Below are positions 25,464-36,958 of a stretch of 47,002 nucleotides of DNA, piece after piece; position 1 is the first letter of the stretch; each line of letters opens with the position of its first letter. Below the pieces are notes generated by a model. It was not told where the DNA came from and did not search any database. It saw nothing but the letters and a program-made list of their open reading frames with translations. The stretch lies in NCBI RefSeq assembly GCF_000177075.1, contig NZ_ADEG01000057.1:1-47002 (forward strand), given 5' to 3'. Position numbers and translations under genes: made by a program. Source of the DNA: Hoylesella buccalis ATCC 35310 (lineage in GTDB: Bacteria; Bacteroidota; Bacteroidia; Bacteroidales; Bacteroidaceae).

Positions 25464-26621
25464 TTACTCAGAAACCTGAACAGTAGCACGACGGTTGAAT
25501 GAGATTGGAGAAAGCTCATCAACACCACCGTTACCCTTGGTAGAGATGTTGTCGCGGCTTACGCCCATCTTAACAAGCTCGTTAGCAACTGTCTTGGCAC
25601 GCTCTTCTGACAACCACTGGTTGTACTTAGGCTTACCAGTTGCGCTGTCAGCATAACCGTTAACCATCAAGCGAGAGTTGTTCTCCTTAGCATACTTAGC
25701 AACAGCCTGTACGTTTACGAGATCCTTCTGAGAAGCGATGTTGGTCTTGTTGATGTTGAAGAATACAGATACAGGAGTTGTAACGAATTCCTTAACAGTA
25801 GCTGGAGTTTCAGCTGGCTTCTGGTTAGCCAACATGTCCTTCAAACGAGCGTTCTCCGCATTAGCGTCATTGAGCTGTGCATTGAGAGCGTCAATCTGTG
25901 ACTGTGACAAAGCCTTGATAGCATCAACATCAGGAACGCGATCCCATGAAGCCTTACCCAAGTTGAAGGTCAAACCAAGCTCGCCATAGAAGTTGTTGTC
26001 GTGCGAATCCCATCCGCGATTACCAATTGACTTTTCGGTACCACCGTCGATATCGGTTTCCAAACGGTTCCAACCTGCCTCTAAGTGAAGAGCTACGTGT
26101 TGACCCAAACGGAATGTATTCAAGATACCAACGCTCAAGTCCATAGCATACAAGTTGTGTGTCATTGTGCGGCCAAAGCCAGCACCTGCGAATGGAATGA
26201 AGTTCCAAACACGATTTGGATTGTAACCACAAAGCATGTTGCTCAAGTTGAACAATGCATGCTCGTTCAAAATCCAATACTTGTTATCATCTCCTACTGG
26301 CTTTCCAGCCTTGTCAGCATAAACAGTCTTACCCCAAACACCCTGCAACTTTGTGCGGAGACCGAGGCCAGGTGTAAACCACTTACCTACAGCTATTGAT
26401 GCAGCGGGGCTAGAACGGAAATCTTTGAATGGACTTCTATCCAAACCATTTCCATGTTCTTCGCTTGAATACCAAGCATTCCACTCACCACCTACCTGGA
26501 TAAACCAGTTACTCCAGAAAGAGTTGGTTGCTACGCTATGCTTCAACGTAGGGTCTGCGTCTTGTGCCATTGAGCACATAGAAACGCCGGCAAATGCCAA
26601 AACGATTAAAAATTTTCTCAT
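25464..26621 (-). CDS. OmpA-family major outer-membrane protein (second copy)
   Basis: A 385-residue outer-membrane protein. Signal peptide 1-19 (ending SMA before Q), a beta-barrel region (about 30-225), a short coiled linker (DALNAQLNDANAENARLKDML) and a C-terminal OmpA peptidoglycan-binding domain (about 275-385: VFFNINKTNIASQKDL, LMVNGYADSATG, WLSEERAKTVANEL). It shares the NLSNMLCGYNPNRVWN-type motif with the OmpA protein at 6545-7699, so the two are paralogues. It is expected to be abundant. A strong -7 box precedes it. Confidence 0.93.
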   Translation of the reverse strand: MRKFLIVLAFAGVSMCSMAQDADPTLKHSVATNSFWSNWFIQVGGEWNAWYSSEEHGNGLDRSPFKDFRSSPAASIAVGKWFTPGLGLRTKLQGVWGKTVYADKAGKPVGDDNKYWILNEHALFNLSNMLCGYNPNRVWNFIPFAGAGFGRTMTHNLYAMDLSVGILNTFRLGQHVALHLEAGWNRLETDIDGGTEKSIGNRGWDSHDNNFYGELGLTFNLGKASWDRVPDVDAIKALSQSQIDALNAQLNDANAENARLKDMLANQKPAETPATVKEFVTTPVSVFFNINKTNIASQKDLVNVQAVAKYAKENNSRLMVNGYADSATGKPKYNQWLSEERAKTVANELVKMGVSRDNISTKGNGGVDELSPISFNRRATVQVSE

Positions 26622-26687
26622 AACCTTTATTTATTAAACAATCAAAAAATATTCTTAAACAAGATAGCATATAGTGCTAATCGTGGA

Positions 26688-26695
26688 CAAAGATA
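26688..26695 (-). promoter_or_regulatory. -7 promoter box for the second OmpA gene
   Basis: The minus strand reads TATCTTTG, with transcription expected near 26681 and a leader of about 60 nt. The upstream region is AT-rich, as is common for strongly expressed porin genes, but the -33 element is only a weak match. Confidence 0.55.
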
Positions 26696-26791
26696 ATAAT
26701 AAAAATTAAATATCATCACTTTTCTCCCATAAATCAACCTTTTTGATGAAAAAAAACAACTTTTTTAATAATTCAAGTCTATTTTAGGCCT

Positions 26792-28609
26792 TTATGAATC
26801 GAATAAACGTTCTATTTCAGACTGTTGGAGGATGTGTAGGATAGATTTACCATCAGGAGTATAATTTACATTTTGACACCTGAACAGACTGTTGACCAAG
26901 TTTTCCATCTCATCATTATTCAGCACTTGTCCCGTTGGCAAGGCTGCACTTCGTGCCAAGCTCAAGGCCAAAGCCCGATGTACTTCTTCTACCGCGCTGG
27001 AATCTTTCTCCTTGGCAGACACCAGCATGTCGTGTATCAGTTGGACGGCATCCAGTCCTTCAATCCCTGATGGAACAGCCTGAATGGCATAATCATGATT
27101 GCCCATGTCAGTAAACTCGAAGCCCATGGCGACAAACTCTGGCTTGAGCTTGGCAAAGTTCATCGCTTCGGATGGAGAGAATTCAATCAACTCGGGGAAC
27201 AGCATTTTCTGCGGATAGGCTTTCTGGTTTTTGATTTGCTGCAAATATCGTTCGTACAACACCCTGACGTGCGCGCGGTGCTGGTCTATCATCATCAATC
27301 CCGACTTGACGGCTGTCATGATGTACTGACCCTTATATTGATAATGTATAGGAGATTTGTCTTCCACCAGTTCGTCATCGCTGCCTTCCCCATTATTAGC
27401 ATTCTGGTCAAAAACATTGGGCATGGTGGGCGGTTGACTGATGCTGTCGTAGAGCTGTTCCCAATGGTCTGCCGACGGCTTGGAAGCGGATTCCCCACCT
27501 TTGAATGGATTGTATTGCGGATTGTAGTTCACCTTTGGAACCACCGCACCATCGTTTCCTGGCGTATAGACGGGAATGTCGGGCTGTCCCTGCGTGTCAA
27601 ATTCGATGGATGGCACATCATTGAAAAGTCCTACAGCTTCTCTCACGGCTGCGAACAGGATTTGGAAGATGGCCTGTTCGTTCTCAAACTTGATTTCAGT
27701 CTTGGTGGGATGGATGTTGACATCGATATCCTGCGCCTTCACTTCGAAGTAAATGAAATAAGGAACCTGCTCGCCTTGCGGCACCAATCGCTCAAAGGCG
27801 TTCATCACGGCCTTGTGGAAATAAGGATGCCGCATGTAGCGGTTGTTGACGAAGAAATACTGATGCGCTCCTTTTTTCTTGGACGATTCTGGCTTGCCGA
27901 CAAAACCACTCAGCTTACACATCGACGTCTCCACGCCCAATGGCAGCAGGTCTTGATTGATGCGTTTGCCAAAAATATCTACAATTCTTTGTTTCAATCC
28001 TCCAGAACGGAGGTTAAACAACTCCGAGCCATTGCTGTACAAGGTAAAGGCCAACTGTGGATTGACCAAGGCAATGCGCTCGAAAGCCGAGATGATATGG
28101 TTGAGTTCTGTGGTGTTTGATTTGAGAAAACGGCGACGAGCTGGAACGTTATAGAACAAATTGGCAACCATGAAATTACTGCCTACCGGACATGAACAAG
28201 GTTCTTGTCCCGTAAACTTAGAGCCGGCGATAGACAAATGAGTACCCAGCTCATCTTCTTCCCGCCGCGTCTTCAATTCTATTTGTGCCACTGCAGCGAT
28301 GGATGCCAGGGCTTCACCACGAAAGCCCATGGTTTGCAAGGCGAACAAATCGTCGGCCTTGCGGATTTTGGACGTGGCATGGCGCTCAAATGACAAGCGA
28401 GCATCCGTGCCAGACATACCTTTTCCGTCATCAATCACTTGGATGGAAGTCCTTCCAGCGTCCTCAACAAGAATGTTGATTTCCTTGGCGTCGGCATCAA
28501 CGGCATTCTCCACAAGCTCTTTGATGACACTTGCGGGGCGCTGAATCACTTCACCAGCGGCTATCTGATTGGCTACGATGTCGGGTAAAAGTTGTATAAC
28601 GTCCTTCAT
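26792..28609 (-). CDS. mutL: DNA mismatch repair protein MutL
   Basis: A 605-residue MutL. The N-terminal GHKL ATPase motifs are intact: ELVENAVDA with N35, DDGKGM (60-65), GFRGEAL (95-101) and [10 protein letters not shown] (301-310). A Pro/Asn-rich linker (~340-415) leads to the C-terminal dimerisation domain. There the usual DQHAxxE endonuclease motif reads DQHRAHV (442-448), and the late zinc/nuclease motif CPHGRP is replaced by NYTPDGKS (582-589). The ATG at 28609 is used (AGGAG just upstream); a longer reading from 28672 would overlap the previous gene. It is the last gene of the guaB-surA operon. Confidence 0.95.
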   Translation of the reverse strand: MKDVIQLLPDIVANQIAAGEVIQRPASVIKELVENAVDADAKEINILVEDAGRTSIQVIDDGKGMSGTDARLSFERHATSKIRKADDLFALQTMGFRGEALASIAAVAQIELKTRREEDELGTHLSIAGSKFTGQEPCSCPVGSNFMVANLFYNVPARRRFLKSNTTELNHIISAFERIALVNPQLAFTLYSNGSELFNLRSGGLKQRIVDIFGKRINQDLLPLGVETSMCKLSGFVGKPESSKKKGAHQYFFVNNRYMRHPYFHKAVMNAFERLVPQGEQVPYFIYFEVKAQDIDVNIHPTKTEIKFENEQAIFQILFAAVREAVGLFNDVPSIEFDTQGQPDIPVYTPGNDGAVVPKVNYNPQYNPFKGGESASKPSADHWEQLYDSISQPPTMPNVFDQNANNGEGSDDELVEDKSPIHYQYKGQYIMTAVKSGLMMIDQHRAHVRVLYERYLQQIKNQKAYPQKMLFPELIEFSPSEAMNFAKLKPEFVAMGFEFTDMGNHDYAIQAVPSGIEGLDAVQLIHDMLVSAKEKDSSAVEEVHRALALSLARSAALPTGQVLNNDEMENLVNSLFRCQNVNYTPDGKSILHILQQSEIERLFDS

Positions 28610-28635
28610 TCTCCTGGTTTTTTCTCCTTTTTTTT

Positions 28636-28935
28636 CTATACGGGCAGCCCCTTCAGTTGAATGAGCAACCACAGCACAACAAACGCCAGCAATACAACGA
28701 ACAGTGCTTGCAGCAACACGGTGGCAACCGAAAGGGGTTTCCTTCGGTGGGCATGATGGGTAGAGCGATTGATAGTCCCCTTCAACTGCGCTTCAGCATC
28801 ATAAGTTTGCTTTTCTTGTTGGCCCAACGCAGCCTTCGCCCTGCGCTCCATCGCCTTCAAACGTTCTTTTCGTTCGTCCACATAGAGATACTGATGCTGA
28901 AAACCTCGCGGCTTTGGTTGTTGAAAGAAACTCAT
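28636..28935 (-). CDS. Small membrane protein of unknown function between ostA-like and mutL
   Basis: A 99-residue protein. The soluble N-terminal part is basic and Gln/Arg/Lys-rich ([22 protein letters not shown]), and a single transmembrane segment lies near the C-terminus ([23 protein letters not shown]). Its start overlaps the OstA-like stop by ATGA, so it is translated from the same message. As far as I recall, a similar small gene sits between ostA-like and mutL in related genomes, which suggests a conserved but unknown membrane role. Confidence 0.75.
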   Translation of the reverse strand: MSFFQQPKPRGFQHQYLYVDERKERLKAMERRAKAALGQQEKQTYDAEAQLKGTINRSTHHAHRRKPLSVATVLLQALFVVLLAFVVLWLLIQLKGLPV

Positions 28936-30608
28936 GGCGTTGCTCCTTTCTTTCGGTTCAATCGTTGCAGCGGAGCTTGCTGTCGTGGCACATACTTCAG
29001 CTTATTGCCTCCTTCTTTCCCTCGCCAACGGAAGACATCATCCTTATCCTTCGGTCTGATATCCGCAAACCAGGCAAAGTCGGGCAAGCGTTCCTTATTG
29101 GCTGGTATCTGCGACATCGGATAAGAGGTGCCCACCGCCTTGGGTGTCCATATCTTTTCCAACTGTCGGTGGTCGGCAAAATACATTTTCATCGTATCTG
29201 TTTCCAGATAATTCATCATTACCAAAGAGCTGTCCTTATCATCAACGGGGTAGAACACCGACAGCACATTGCTCACAGCAATCGTCCTTCGGATGTTACC
29301 ATCGGTGAAGTAAGCGTGCATTTCTTTCGATGACAATTGATTATAATGATCTTTCTGGTCAGCCTGTTCTATCGACAATGCCTGTCCAATGACGTGCGCC
29401 TCACGAATGGTACTGTCGTTCATATACAAATGAATCTGTTCCCCCAGAAGCTGACGATTATTGTTCCAGATGATGGGATCTTGATACATGGTCATGCACG
29501 AGTCCTCCGTACTGAACACCAACGAGTCGCATACCGCCTGAAGGTCTTTTCGGTACACCCTTACCTTATGATATGCATGCACCTTACGATACATGGAGTC
29601 GGTGTCGATATGAAAGGTAAACAACTTCAACGTATCACCATGCATGTACAACGTGTCCTTTTGTGAATAGTCGATGACCAATGCGCTGTCGGTAGCCACG
29701 CCTTGTCCCGTCTTTTCATTGTACTGAAGATAGTTGGCCATCAACGAATTCCTATTTTTCTTATCCACGAACACCACGTTGCCGTTGCCATGGCTGTCGC
29801 CTGTACGACTGTCATAGAACAGACTGTCGCCCGTAATGGTTTTCTCTCCATCCACGATGGTGGACCTGCCATACAACTGCGCCTGATCGCTCTTGGTGTG
29901 GAAAAATGCATCTTTGGTCTCAACCACACTCGACTTGGTGGTTATCTTGGATGGACCCAGCACATGGGCAATTGATTTCTTGGTGTCATAATGCAGCGTA
30001 TCTGTGGTGACGACTCGTTCGGGGCTCTTGAGTTTCACGTTATAGTAAAACACAGCCTGTCTGGTCTCGGTGTTGTATTCACCCCAGTCGGAAACCAGTC
30101 GGTCTTTTCCATCAATCAGCGTTCCACCTTCAAAGAAATAAGCATTCTTGTACAATCGGTCATAGTCCAGACTGTCGGTGCGCAAGATTTGTCTGCGGTG
30201 TTTCAGCACCACATTCTTCCTGGCCCGCATCACTTGTTCTTGCCCATCATAATCTGCTCGGTCAGCTGTCAGTGAGAGAGTGTCGCCTTGGCGGAAACGT
30301 ACATGTCCGAAAGCCTGCATGGAGTTGTCGGCCTCATAGAAGTAAGCACTGTCACAGGTTAGCCTGGCACCTTGATGTCTAAACGACACATGTCCCTTGA
30401 GTATCTGCGCTTCGGGGTTAGGTCCATACAGGTCATAGCGCAACTCATCCGCATGCAAGAGTTCTACGCGATCTTTCTTTTGCGTTTTTTTCTTGTTGCG
30501 CTGAGCAGGAAGAACCTGTGCCATACAAAGTCCAAACAGGCATAGACTCACGATGAACCTGATTCTATGCCCGCCCTTTGAAAGTAATTTACCTGTTCGA
30601 TTGATCAT
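28932..30608 (-). CDS. OstA/LptA-like lipopolysaccharide transport protein
   Basis: A 558-residue exported protein. The signal peptide is at about 1-36 (FIVSLCLFGLCMAQVLPAQ). The rest is repeated beta-jellyroll strands of the OstA/LptA type (KGHVSFRHQGARLTCDSAYF, QAFGHVRFRQGDTLSLTADRADYD, GPSKITTKSSVVETKDAFF). In the Lpt pathway such proteins bridge the periplasm to carry LPS; long Bacteroidota versions may combine LptA-like and LptD-N-like parts. Start and stop both overlap neighbours by ATGA, linking it to the surA-like gene upstream and the small membrane gene downstream. Confidence 0.85.
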   Translation of the reverse strand: MINRTGKLLSKGGHRIRFIVSLCLFGLCMAQVLPAQRNKKKTQKKDRVELLHADELRYDLYGPNPEAQILKGHVSFRHQGARLTCDSAYFYEADNSMQAFGHVRFRQGDTLSLTADRADYDGQEQVMRARKNVVLKHRRQILRTDSLDYDRLYKNAYFFEGGTLIDGKDRLVSDWGEYNTETRQAVFYYNVKLKSPERVVTTDTLHYDTKKSIAHVLGPSKITTKSSVVETKDAFFHTKSDQAQLYGRSTIVDGEKTITGDSLFYDSRTGDSHGNGNVVFVDKKNRNSLMANYLQYNEKTGQGVATDSALVIDYSQKDTLYMHGDTLKLFTFHIDTDSMYRKVHAYHKVRVYRKDLQAVCDSLVFSTEDSCMTMYQDPIIWNNNRQLLGEQIHLYMNDSTIREAHVIGQALSIEQADQKDHYNQLSSKEMHAYFTDGNIRRTIAVSNVLSVFYPVDDKDSSLVMMNYLETDTMKMYFADHRQLEKIWTPKAVGTSYPMSQIPANKERLPDFAWFADIRPKDKDDVFRWRGKEGGNKLKYVPRQQAPLQRLNRKKGATP

Positions 30609-32059
30609 CTAACCCAACCTTCGTATTCGTATTCACCCGTCTTGTAGCGGTCTTTCATCCGCACATACGTTTTCTTAATTTTATTGACCACCCAATTGTG
30701 GATGAAGTCTTGTCGCTCCTTAGCCAACACGATGTTCTGCATCACCTGATAGTCTTCTGTTATCGTGGCACGATGTCCATCGATACGATTGCGCAGCCGG
30801 ACAAAGGCGCAAACGGTCTTACCACGCTTGTTAATCATTCTAAAAGGTTTGGACACATCGCCCACCTTCATACCTTCTACCACTCGGGCCACTTCCGTGG
30901 GCAAGTCTTTCATCTGGAATCTTGAAGACAAACTTCCGGTCATTGGATCCACAAAAGCCATCAACCCTCTGTTGTTACGGGTATCTTTGTCATCCGAAAT
31001 GAACGTTGCCACGTCACCAAATGACATTTTCTCATCTTTTATATAAAAGCTGTCTTTGCGGAGCTGCGTAGCAACGGAATCAAGTCGCATGAGTGTTTTG
31101 TTCACCTCTTCATCAGTAACCTTCGGTTTGATCAAGATGTGGCGAACCTTGATTTTATCACCACGCTTGTCAACCAACTGAATGATGTGAAAACCAAACT
31201 CCGTCTCTACAATCTTCGAAATCTTTTTCGGATCAGTTAGGTTGAAGGCAACGTTGGCGAATGCCGGGTCGAGCATGCCACGTCCTGTGTAATCCATTTC
31301 ACCTCCCTGGCGAGCAGAACCTGGGTCTTCTGAATAAAGACGCGCCAAGGTGGCAAAGGTGGTTTCACCCTTGGTTACACGCTCGGTATAGTTACGCAAT
31401 TCGTCCTTCACCCGATTGATTTCCTCGGGTAAGATTCGCGGTGTACGGGTGATAATCTCTACTTCCACCTCTGTTGGCACAAAGGGAATACTGTCTTCCG
31501 GCAGGTTTTTGAAATAGGCACGCACGTCAGAGGGAGTCACCTTCACATCCTCCACCAGTTTTTCCTGCATGCTTTGCACGAGCAAGTTGTTGCGAAAATC
31601 ATCGCGCAACTGTGACCGCATTTGGGCAATAGATTGTCCACGATACTGCTCCAATCGCTCAACCGAACCACCTGCCATTTCAATCCATCGATTGATTTGT
31701 CGCTCAATGTTTGCGGTGACCTGCGATTCCTGCACCTTCACAGAGTCCAATTCAGCCTGATGCAAGAACAACTTCTGAACGGCAATTTGTTCTGGAATGG
31801 CAAAATCGGGGTTCCTCTTGAACTTGATGCCCTCAGCCTCAGCTTGCAAACGTGACATTTCCACATCCGATTTCATGATGGGTTCATCGCCAACCACCCA
31901 TATCACCTCGTCTATGACACTCGACTCGGGGGCACGCTGCTCCACATTTGTAGAGTCGGCCATGGGCTGAACGGCAGCAGAGCCATGCGGTCGGGCACTG
32001 ATTCCCAACACAACCGTGAGTGCCAAAAGGGCACAGCCTACGTTAAAAGTTTTATTCAT
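30605..32059 (-). CDS. SurA-like periplasmic peptidyl-prolyl isomerase
   Basis: A 484-residue exported chaperone/isomerase. The signal peptide is short (MNKTFNVGCALLALTVVLGISA). A SurA N-terminal domain (DEVIWVVGDEPIMKSDVEMSR) precedes two parvulin (PpiC) domains: about 193-290 (EVEIITRTPRI ... LVDKRGD) and about 297-402 (VRHILIKPKVTDEEV). SurA proteins help outer-membrane proteins reach the Bam complex. It stands downstream of a second PpiC gene and overlaps the OstA-like gene by ATGA. Confidence 0.9.
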   Translation of the reverse strand: MNKTFNVGCALLALTVVLGISARPHGSAAVQPMADSTNVEQRAPESSVIDEVIWVVGDEPIMKSDVEMSRLQAEAEGIKFKRNPDFAIPEQIAVQKLFLHQAELDSVKVQESQVTANIERQINRWIEMAGGSVERLEQYRGQSIAQMRSQLRDDFRNNLLVQSMQEKLVEDVKVTPSDVRAYFKNLPEDSIPFVPTEVEVEIITRTPRILPEEINRVKDELRNYTERVTKGETTFATLARLYSEDPGSARQGGEMDYTGRGMLDPAFANVAFNLTDPKKISKIVETEFGFHIIQLVDKRGDKIKVRHILIKPKVTDEEVNKTLMRLDSVATQLRKDSFYIKDEKMSFGDVATFISDDKDTRNNRGLMAFVDPMTGSLSSRFQMKDLPTEVARVVEGMKVGDVSKPFRMINKRGKTVCAFVRLRNRIDGHRATITEDYQVMQNIVLAKERQDFIHNWVVNKIKKTYVRMKDRYKTGEYEYEGWVR

Positions 32060-32095
32060 GTTTCTTGTATTGTCTGTTTACACCATCGCCAAACC

Positions 32096-33526
32096 TCAAT
32101 GCTTGTTCACCGTAGCGAGCACGCTGCGGTTCACGGTCACGGCATATTGTTTGCGAAGCCTCTCCACCCATTGCTTCTCCAGTTCATCTTGATAGTCAGC
32201 AACCACTTGTGCTTTCACGTCCCGATAGTCTTTGGGGGCCTTGAGTTTTTTGCCGTAGGTGGCGGCGTATGGATAATCTTTCTCGAGCTTCAGCAGCACC
32301 TTCTTCCCAAAGACATTCCTGTCTACCAGCGAATTATCACCCGCCTTGAAGATACCCTTTTCTACTTTGATGCGCAAGATGCTGTCATTATTGAATGTAC
32401 TGTGCAGTTTTTCCGTCCATTGGTCAAACGGCAGTTGTTTCACTACCTTCCGCACAGCCTTCACGTCTTTTTTATCTTTTGTATAGTAGGCGATGCCCTT
32501 GAATCTGGGTTGCTCCCACTTATACTTTTTCTTGTTTTTCTTAAAATAGTCAGCCTGGCCCCTTTCATCGCTCTGCGCCTTGGACCAAAACTCTTTACTG
32601 CTGATTTCAAAGAGCAACAGTCCGTCGTGATACTCCTGAATGAGATATTTCAAGTTTGAATCTTTCGCCACCATTTCAGCGCACTTCTTGGCCAGCACCT
32701 CGTCCGCAGTCACGTTAGGTCCGGCAGCCTTGGCTAAGGTTTCTATCTTTTGCGAGATGATTTGCTCGCGAATGCCCCGCTGCTCGATGAACCGCAAAAT
32801 GCTGGTTCGCAACGAATCGTATGGGAAGAATTTGCCTTTGTCCTTCAACAACACGATGTGATAACCGGCGGGAGAAAGGAAAGGTTTACTGAGTTCGCCC
32901 TTGCGTAGGGAGAAAGCCATGTCTTCAAACTCTTTCAGCGTCTGCCCTTTCTCTATCCATGGCAGTTCGCCACCCTGCTCGGCTGAGCCTCTGTCATCTG
33001 ATAGTTGTCGCGCCAATGCAGCAAAGTCGGCTCCCTTCAGCAGGGCATTGTAAACCGAATCGGCACGCTGCTTCGCCTGGTTCTTCTTGTCCTCACCATC
33101 GGTCTGGCGAATACCAAACAAAATGTGTGCCGGTTTTACCAGTCCGCCCACACCGTCAACACGCTGCTGGCTTTCTCTGTAAATCTCACGAGCGCGCTGC
33201 TCTACATCGGCATCCGTAATCATGGCTGGCCTGATTTGCTGGTCGCGATAGGTAGCAAACTCTGTCTTGAACGAGCGAGCCGTATCCATTTTGGCAGCCT
33301 GGGCGGCCATCACCTTCAACTTATAGTTGATGAACAAGTCAACATATTCGTCAACGGTCTTCTTGTCGATTACGCCTTCCGCATTGTTCTTGTTGTAAGA
33401 ATATTCAAATTCCGAACGCGTGATGGGCTGACCGTTGATGGTCATCACGACAGGATCGGTCTGCTGTGCCAGAGCCATGCTGCTACAGCAGAGCATGATG
33501 GTCAAAAGCTTTTTCATTTTTTTCAT
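32096..33526 (-). CDS. PpiC-domain peptidyl-prolyl isomerase
   Basis: A 476-residue exported protein with signal peptide 1-20 (ending MALA before Q). An N-terminal SurA/PrsA-like region (VVMTINGQPITRSEFEYSYN) is followed by one PpiC domain (about 129-226: KPAHILFGIRQTDGE ... AGYHIVLLKDKG). A lysine-rich C-terminal half (FKKNKKKYKWEQPRFKGIAY) has the character of a second, degenerate parvulin domain. It probably assists folding of envelope proteins. The gaps to guaB (45 bp) and to the surA-like gene (36 bp) support one operon. Confidence 0.88.
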   Translation of the reverse strand: MKKMKKLLTIMLCCSSMALAQQTDPVVMTINGQPITRSEFEYSYNKNNAEGVIDKKTVDEYVDLFINYKLKVMAAQAAKMDTARSFKTEFATYRDQQIRPAMITDADVEQRAREIYRESQQRVDGVGGLVKPAHILFGIRQTDGEDKKNQAKQRADSVYNALLKGADFAALARQLSDDRGSAEQGGELPWIEKGQTLKEFEDMAFSLRKGELSKPFLSPAGYHIVLLKDKGKFFPYDSLRTSILRFIEQRGIREQIISQKIETLAKAAGPNVTADEVLAKKCAEMVAKDSNLKYLIQEYHDGLLLFEISSKEFWSKAQSDERGQADYFKKNKKKYKWEQPRFKGIAYYTKDKKDVKAVRKVVKQLPFDQWTEKLHSTFNNDSILRIKVEKGIFKAGDNSLVDRNVFGKKVLLKLEKDYPYAATYGKKLKAPKDYRDVKAQVVADYQDELEKQWVERLRKQYAVTVNRSVLATVNKH

Positions 33527-33571
33527 GTCTCGATGCTATTCTGTCTTCACCGGGAACTCCCGCAAAACCGT

Positions 33572-35071
<1,500 letters not shown>

Positions 35072-35089
35072 TTAAAAATTTATTGCGTG

Positions 35090-35097
35090 CAAATTTA
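35090..35097 (-). promoter_or_regulatory. -7 promoter box for the guaB operon
   Basis: The minus strand reads TAAATTTG (plus CAAATTTA), giving a leader of about 27 nt before the guaB ATG. The region 35057-35520 contains this and the esterase promoter, and no gene. Confidence 0.5.
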
Positions 35098-35426
35098 GCA
35101 ATAAAAATCCACATCTGCCGCACTTTTCCCGTTTTTCTATGTCATTTAATTGAAATTAACGCGGCGAGCGCTGCCACATCAAAAACACACAGCAACTTGT
35201 TAGGATACCAGGCTTTTATTTGTTTTTTTAATTGTATTTGCTTGCACTTACACTTAATTTCCTCTTGTCCAATTTTGGGATTTGCAAAGATTCTGGCTAT
35301 AATGAATATCCATAGCCATCCCCTGCTCCACACCGCAACAGAATCACTGTAAGTAAACGCAGCGAGAAAAAACCATAAACTCGCTATTTTTATCAATCCT
35401 TCCTATCTGGAAAATAAAAAATTATA

Positions 35427-35434
35427 TACCTTTG
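35427..35434 (+). promoter_or_regulatory. -7 promoter box for the esterase gene
   Basis: TACCTTTG matches TAnnTTTG. Transcription would begin near 35441, leaving a leader of about 80 nt. Confidence 0.5.
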
Positions 35435-35520
35435 CATAGCATCAATAGCTACTGACAACCTTTGCATTTGCCCGCAACCAAATGATTCTGCCAGAAATTA
35501 CTATTTTAAACAACATAACA

Positions 35521-36369
35521 ATGAAAAAGTTATTTTTATTATTTTTTATCTTTTGGATGAGTGTTCCGTTATGGGCTGGTAAAGTAATTACCGACAGCAT
35601 ACACAGTAAGCTGCTGAATAGTACGATAAAATACAACGTCTATCTGCCCACAGGTTATGAGCCAGCATCACAAAAGTATCCCATCGTTTACTTGCTGCAT
35701 GGTCTGTATGGCACCTATAAAGACTGGGCTATGAAAGCAAACATGAGAGAGGTTGCAGATGAATTGATTAAAGCCCAAGAGGCTGTACCCATGGTTATTA
35801 TCATGCCTAACGCAGGACACCCGGATGCAAGAAATCAGTGGAATGGCTACTACAACATGCCTGGCTGGAACTATGAAACGTTCTTTTTTACCGAACTGAT
35901 GCCTACCGTAGAGAAAAAGTATCATACCTATACCGACAAAGGACACCGAGCCATTATGGGACTTTCGATGGGCGGAGGTGCCAGCACCGTGTACTGCCAG
36001 CATCATCCCGAGCTTTTCTCATCGTCTTTTGCCATGAGTGCCTGGTTGGACACCAAAGAACCAGAAGTTGCCCCGCATGGGAAGGACAAGTTATACTATG
36101 TATGCAAATCGGTTCGTGACCACTCTGCAATTGATTTCATGTTGAATGCAAATGAAGCAACAAAGCAACAGCTGCGCACAGTACGCTGGTTCTTCGATTG
36201 TGGAGATGATGATCCCGATGTGGGAGACTCTTTTAATCTTCACCAGCTCTGCAGCAAAGCAGGCCTCAAAAGCGAACTTCGCATTCGCAATGGTGTTCAC
36301 AACTGGGAATATTGGCACAGCTCATTAAGACTTGCCCTTCCATTTGTATCGATTGGATTTAGAAATTAA
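35521..36369 (+). CDS. Secreted alpha/beta-hydrolase (esterase family, EstA/FrmB-like)
   Basis: A 282-residue secreted or periplasmic esterase. ATG 35521 gives a good signal peptide (MKKLFLLFFIFWMSVPLWA). The alpha/beta-hydrolase fold shows the oxyanion motif LLHGLYGTYKDW (59-69), the nucleophile elbow GLSMGG with S149, an acidic residue in FFDCGDDDPD (225-233) and the histidine H260 in HNWEYW. Similar Bacteroidota enzymes (tributyrin esterases, feruloyl- or acetyl-xylan-esterase-like) remove ester groups from glycans; the true substrate is not visible here. No sugar-utilisation genes are adjacent. Confidence 0.85.
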   Translation: MKKLFLLFFIFWMSVPLWAGKVITDSIHSKLLNSTIKYNVYLPTGYEPASQKYPIVYLLHGLYGTYKDWAMKANMREVADELIKAQEAVPMVIIMPNAGHPDARNQWNGYYNMPGWNYETFFFTELMPTVEKKYHTYTDKGHRAIMGLSMGGGASTVYCQHHPELFSSSFAMSAWLDTKEPEVAPHGKDKLYYVCKSVRDHSAIDFMLNANEATKQQLRTVRWFFDCGDDDPDVGDSFNLHQLCSKAGLKSELRIRNGVHNWEYWHSSLRLALPFVSIGFRN

Positions 36370-36416
36370 CGATTTGAAAGACGGCAGCAACCGCCTTCTC
36401 GACACCTTTTAAAAAG

Positions 36417-36449
36417 GCAAAAAGGCACTGATTTGACGTGCCTTTTTGC
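36417..36449. terminator. Bidirectional terminator after the esterase gene
   Basis: GCAAAAAGGCAC pairs perfectly with GTGCCTTTTTGC (loop 9 nt). The T run within the stem makes it work for plus transcripts and, mirrored, for transcripts from the right. It lies 48 bp after the esterase stop. Confidence 0.85.
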
Positions 36450-36594
36450 TTGTTCCATCACACCATTCTATCTCCACAGCTTCACTAAATGCTTACTGAA
36501 TACGAGCATGAGGGGGGTGTTCGTCACGCTTTATGTTCGGGCATGACAAAAACGTTATTCACATAGCTTGTTCATCATGTTACAGGGTTCGTGG

Positions 36595-36680
36595 AAAAAA
36601 GCATGGAGTTTGGCGCTTAAACCCATTGACTTTGGCTGCCAAAAGCATGGAGTTTAGCCACCAAACTCCATGCTTTTCAA
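36595..36680. repeat. AAAGCATGGAGTTT hairpin repeat
   Basis: AAAAGCATGGAGTTT (36641-36655) pairs perfectly with AAACTCCATGCTTTT (36663-36677). A third, direct copy (AAAAAGCATGGAGTTTGGCG) lies at about 36596. Between them, TTTGGCTGCCAAAA resembles the core of the hairpin at 5836-5884. The remainder of 36450-36958 has no gene that I can support. Confidence 0.6.
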
Positions 36681-36958
36681 ATCCATCATCATTCGATAAA
36701 AAAACCGACTCGAAATAGCGCAACCAAACGTTGCGGATGTTCACGGAAAGACAAGCATCGGCGATGTGCCGTTATCTGCCATGAAGGGGCGGCATACTCA
36801 CCATCCCTTTCGTTTCAGGAATAGTGGGAATACCACCCCTCCATCATTATTTTTCTCATTTCTCCCATGCTACGTTGCGCATTTTCTTTTTGAACGAAGG
36901 GAGACACCTTGGTCACTCACAAACGATTCAAAGAGGGCTCAGGGAGATGGGATGTGTC

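Noticed and set aside
36681..36958. Possible small gene after the hairpin repeat
   Set aside because: A 71-codon frame exists, but it runs into recQ on the opposite strand, lacks a promoter box and has no domain.
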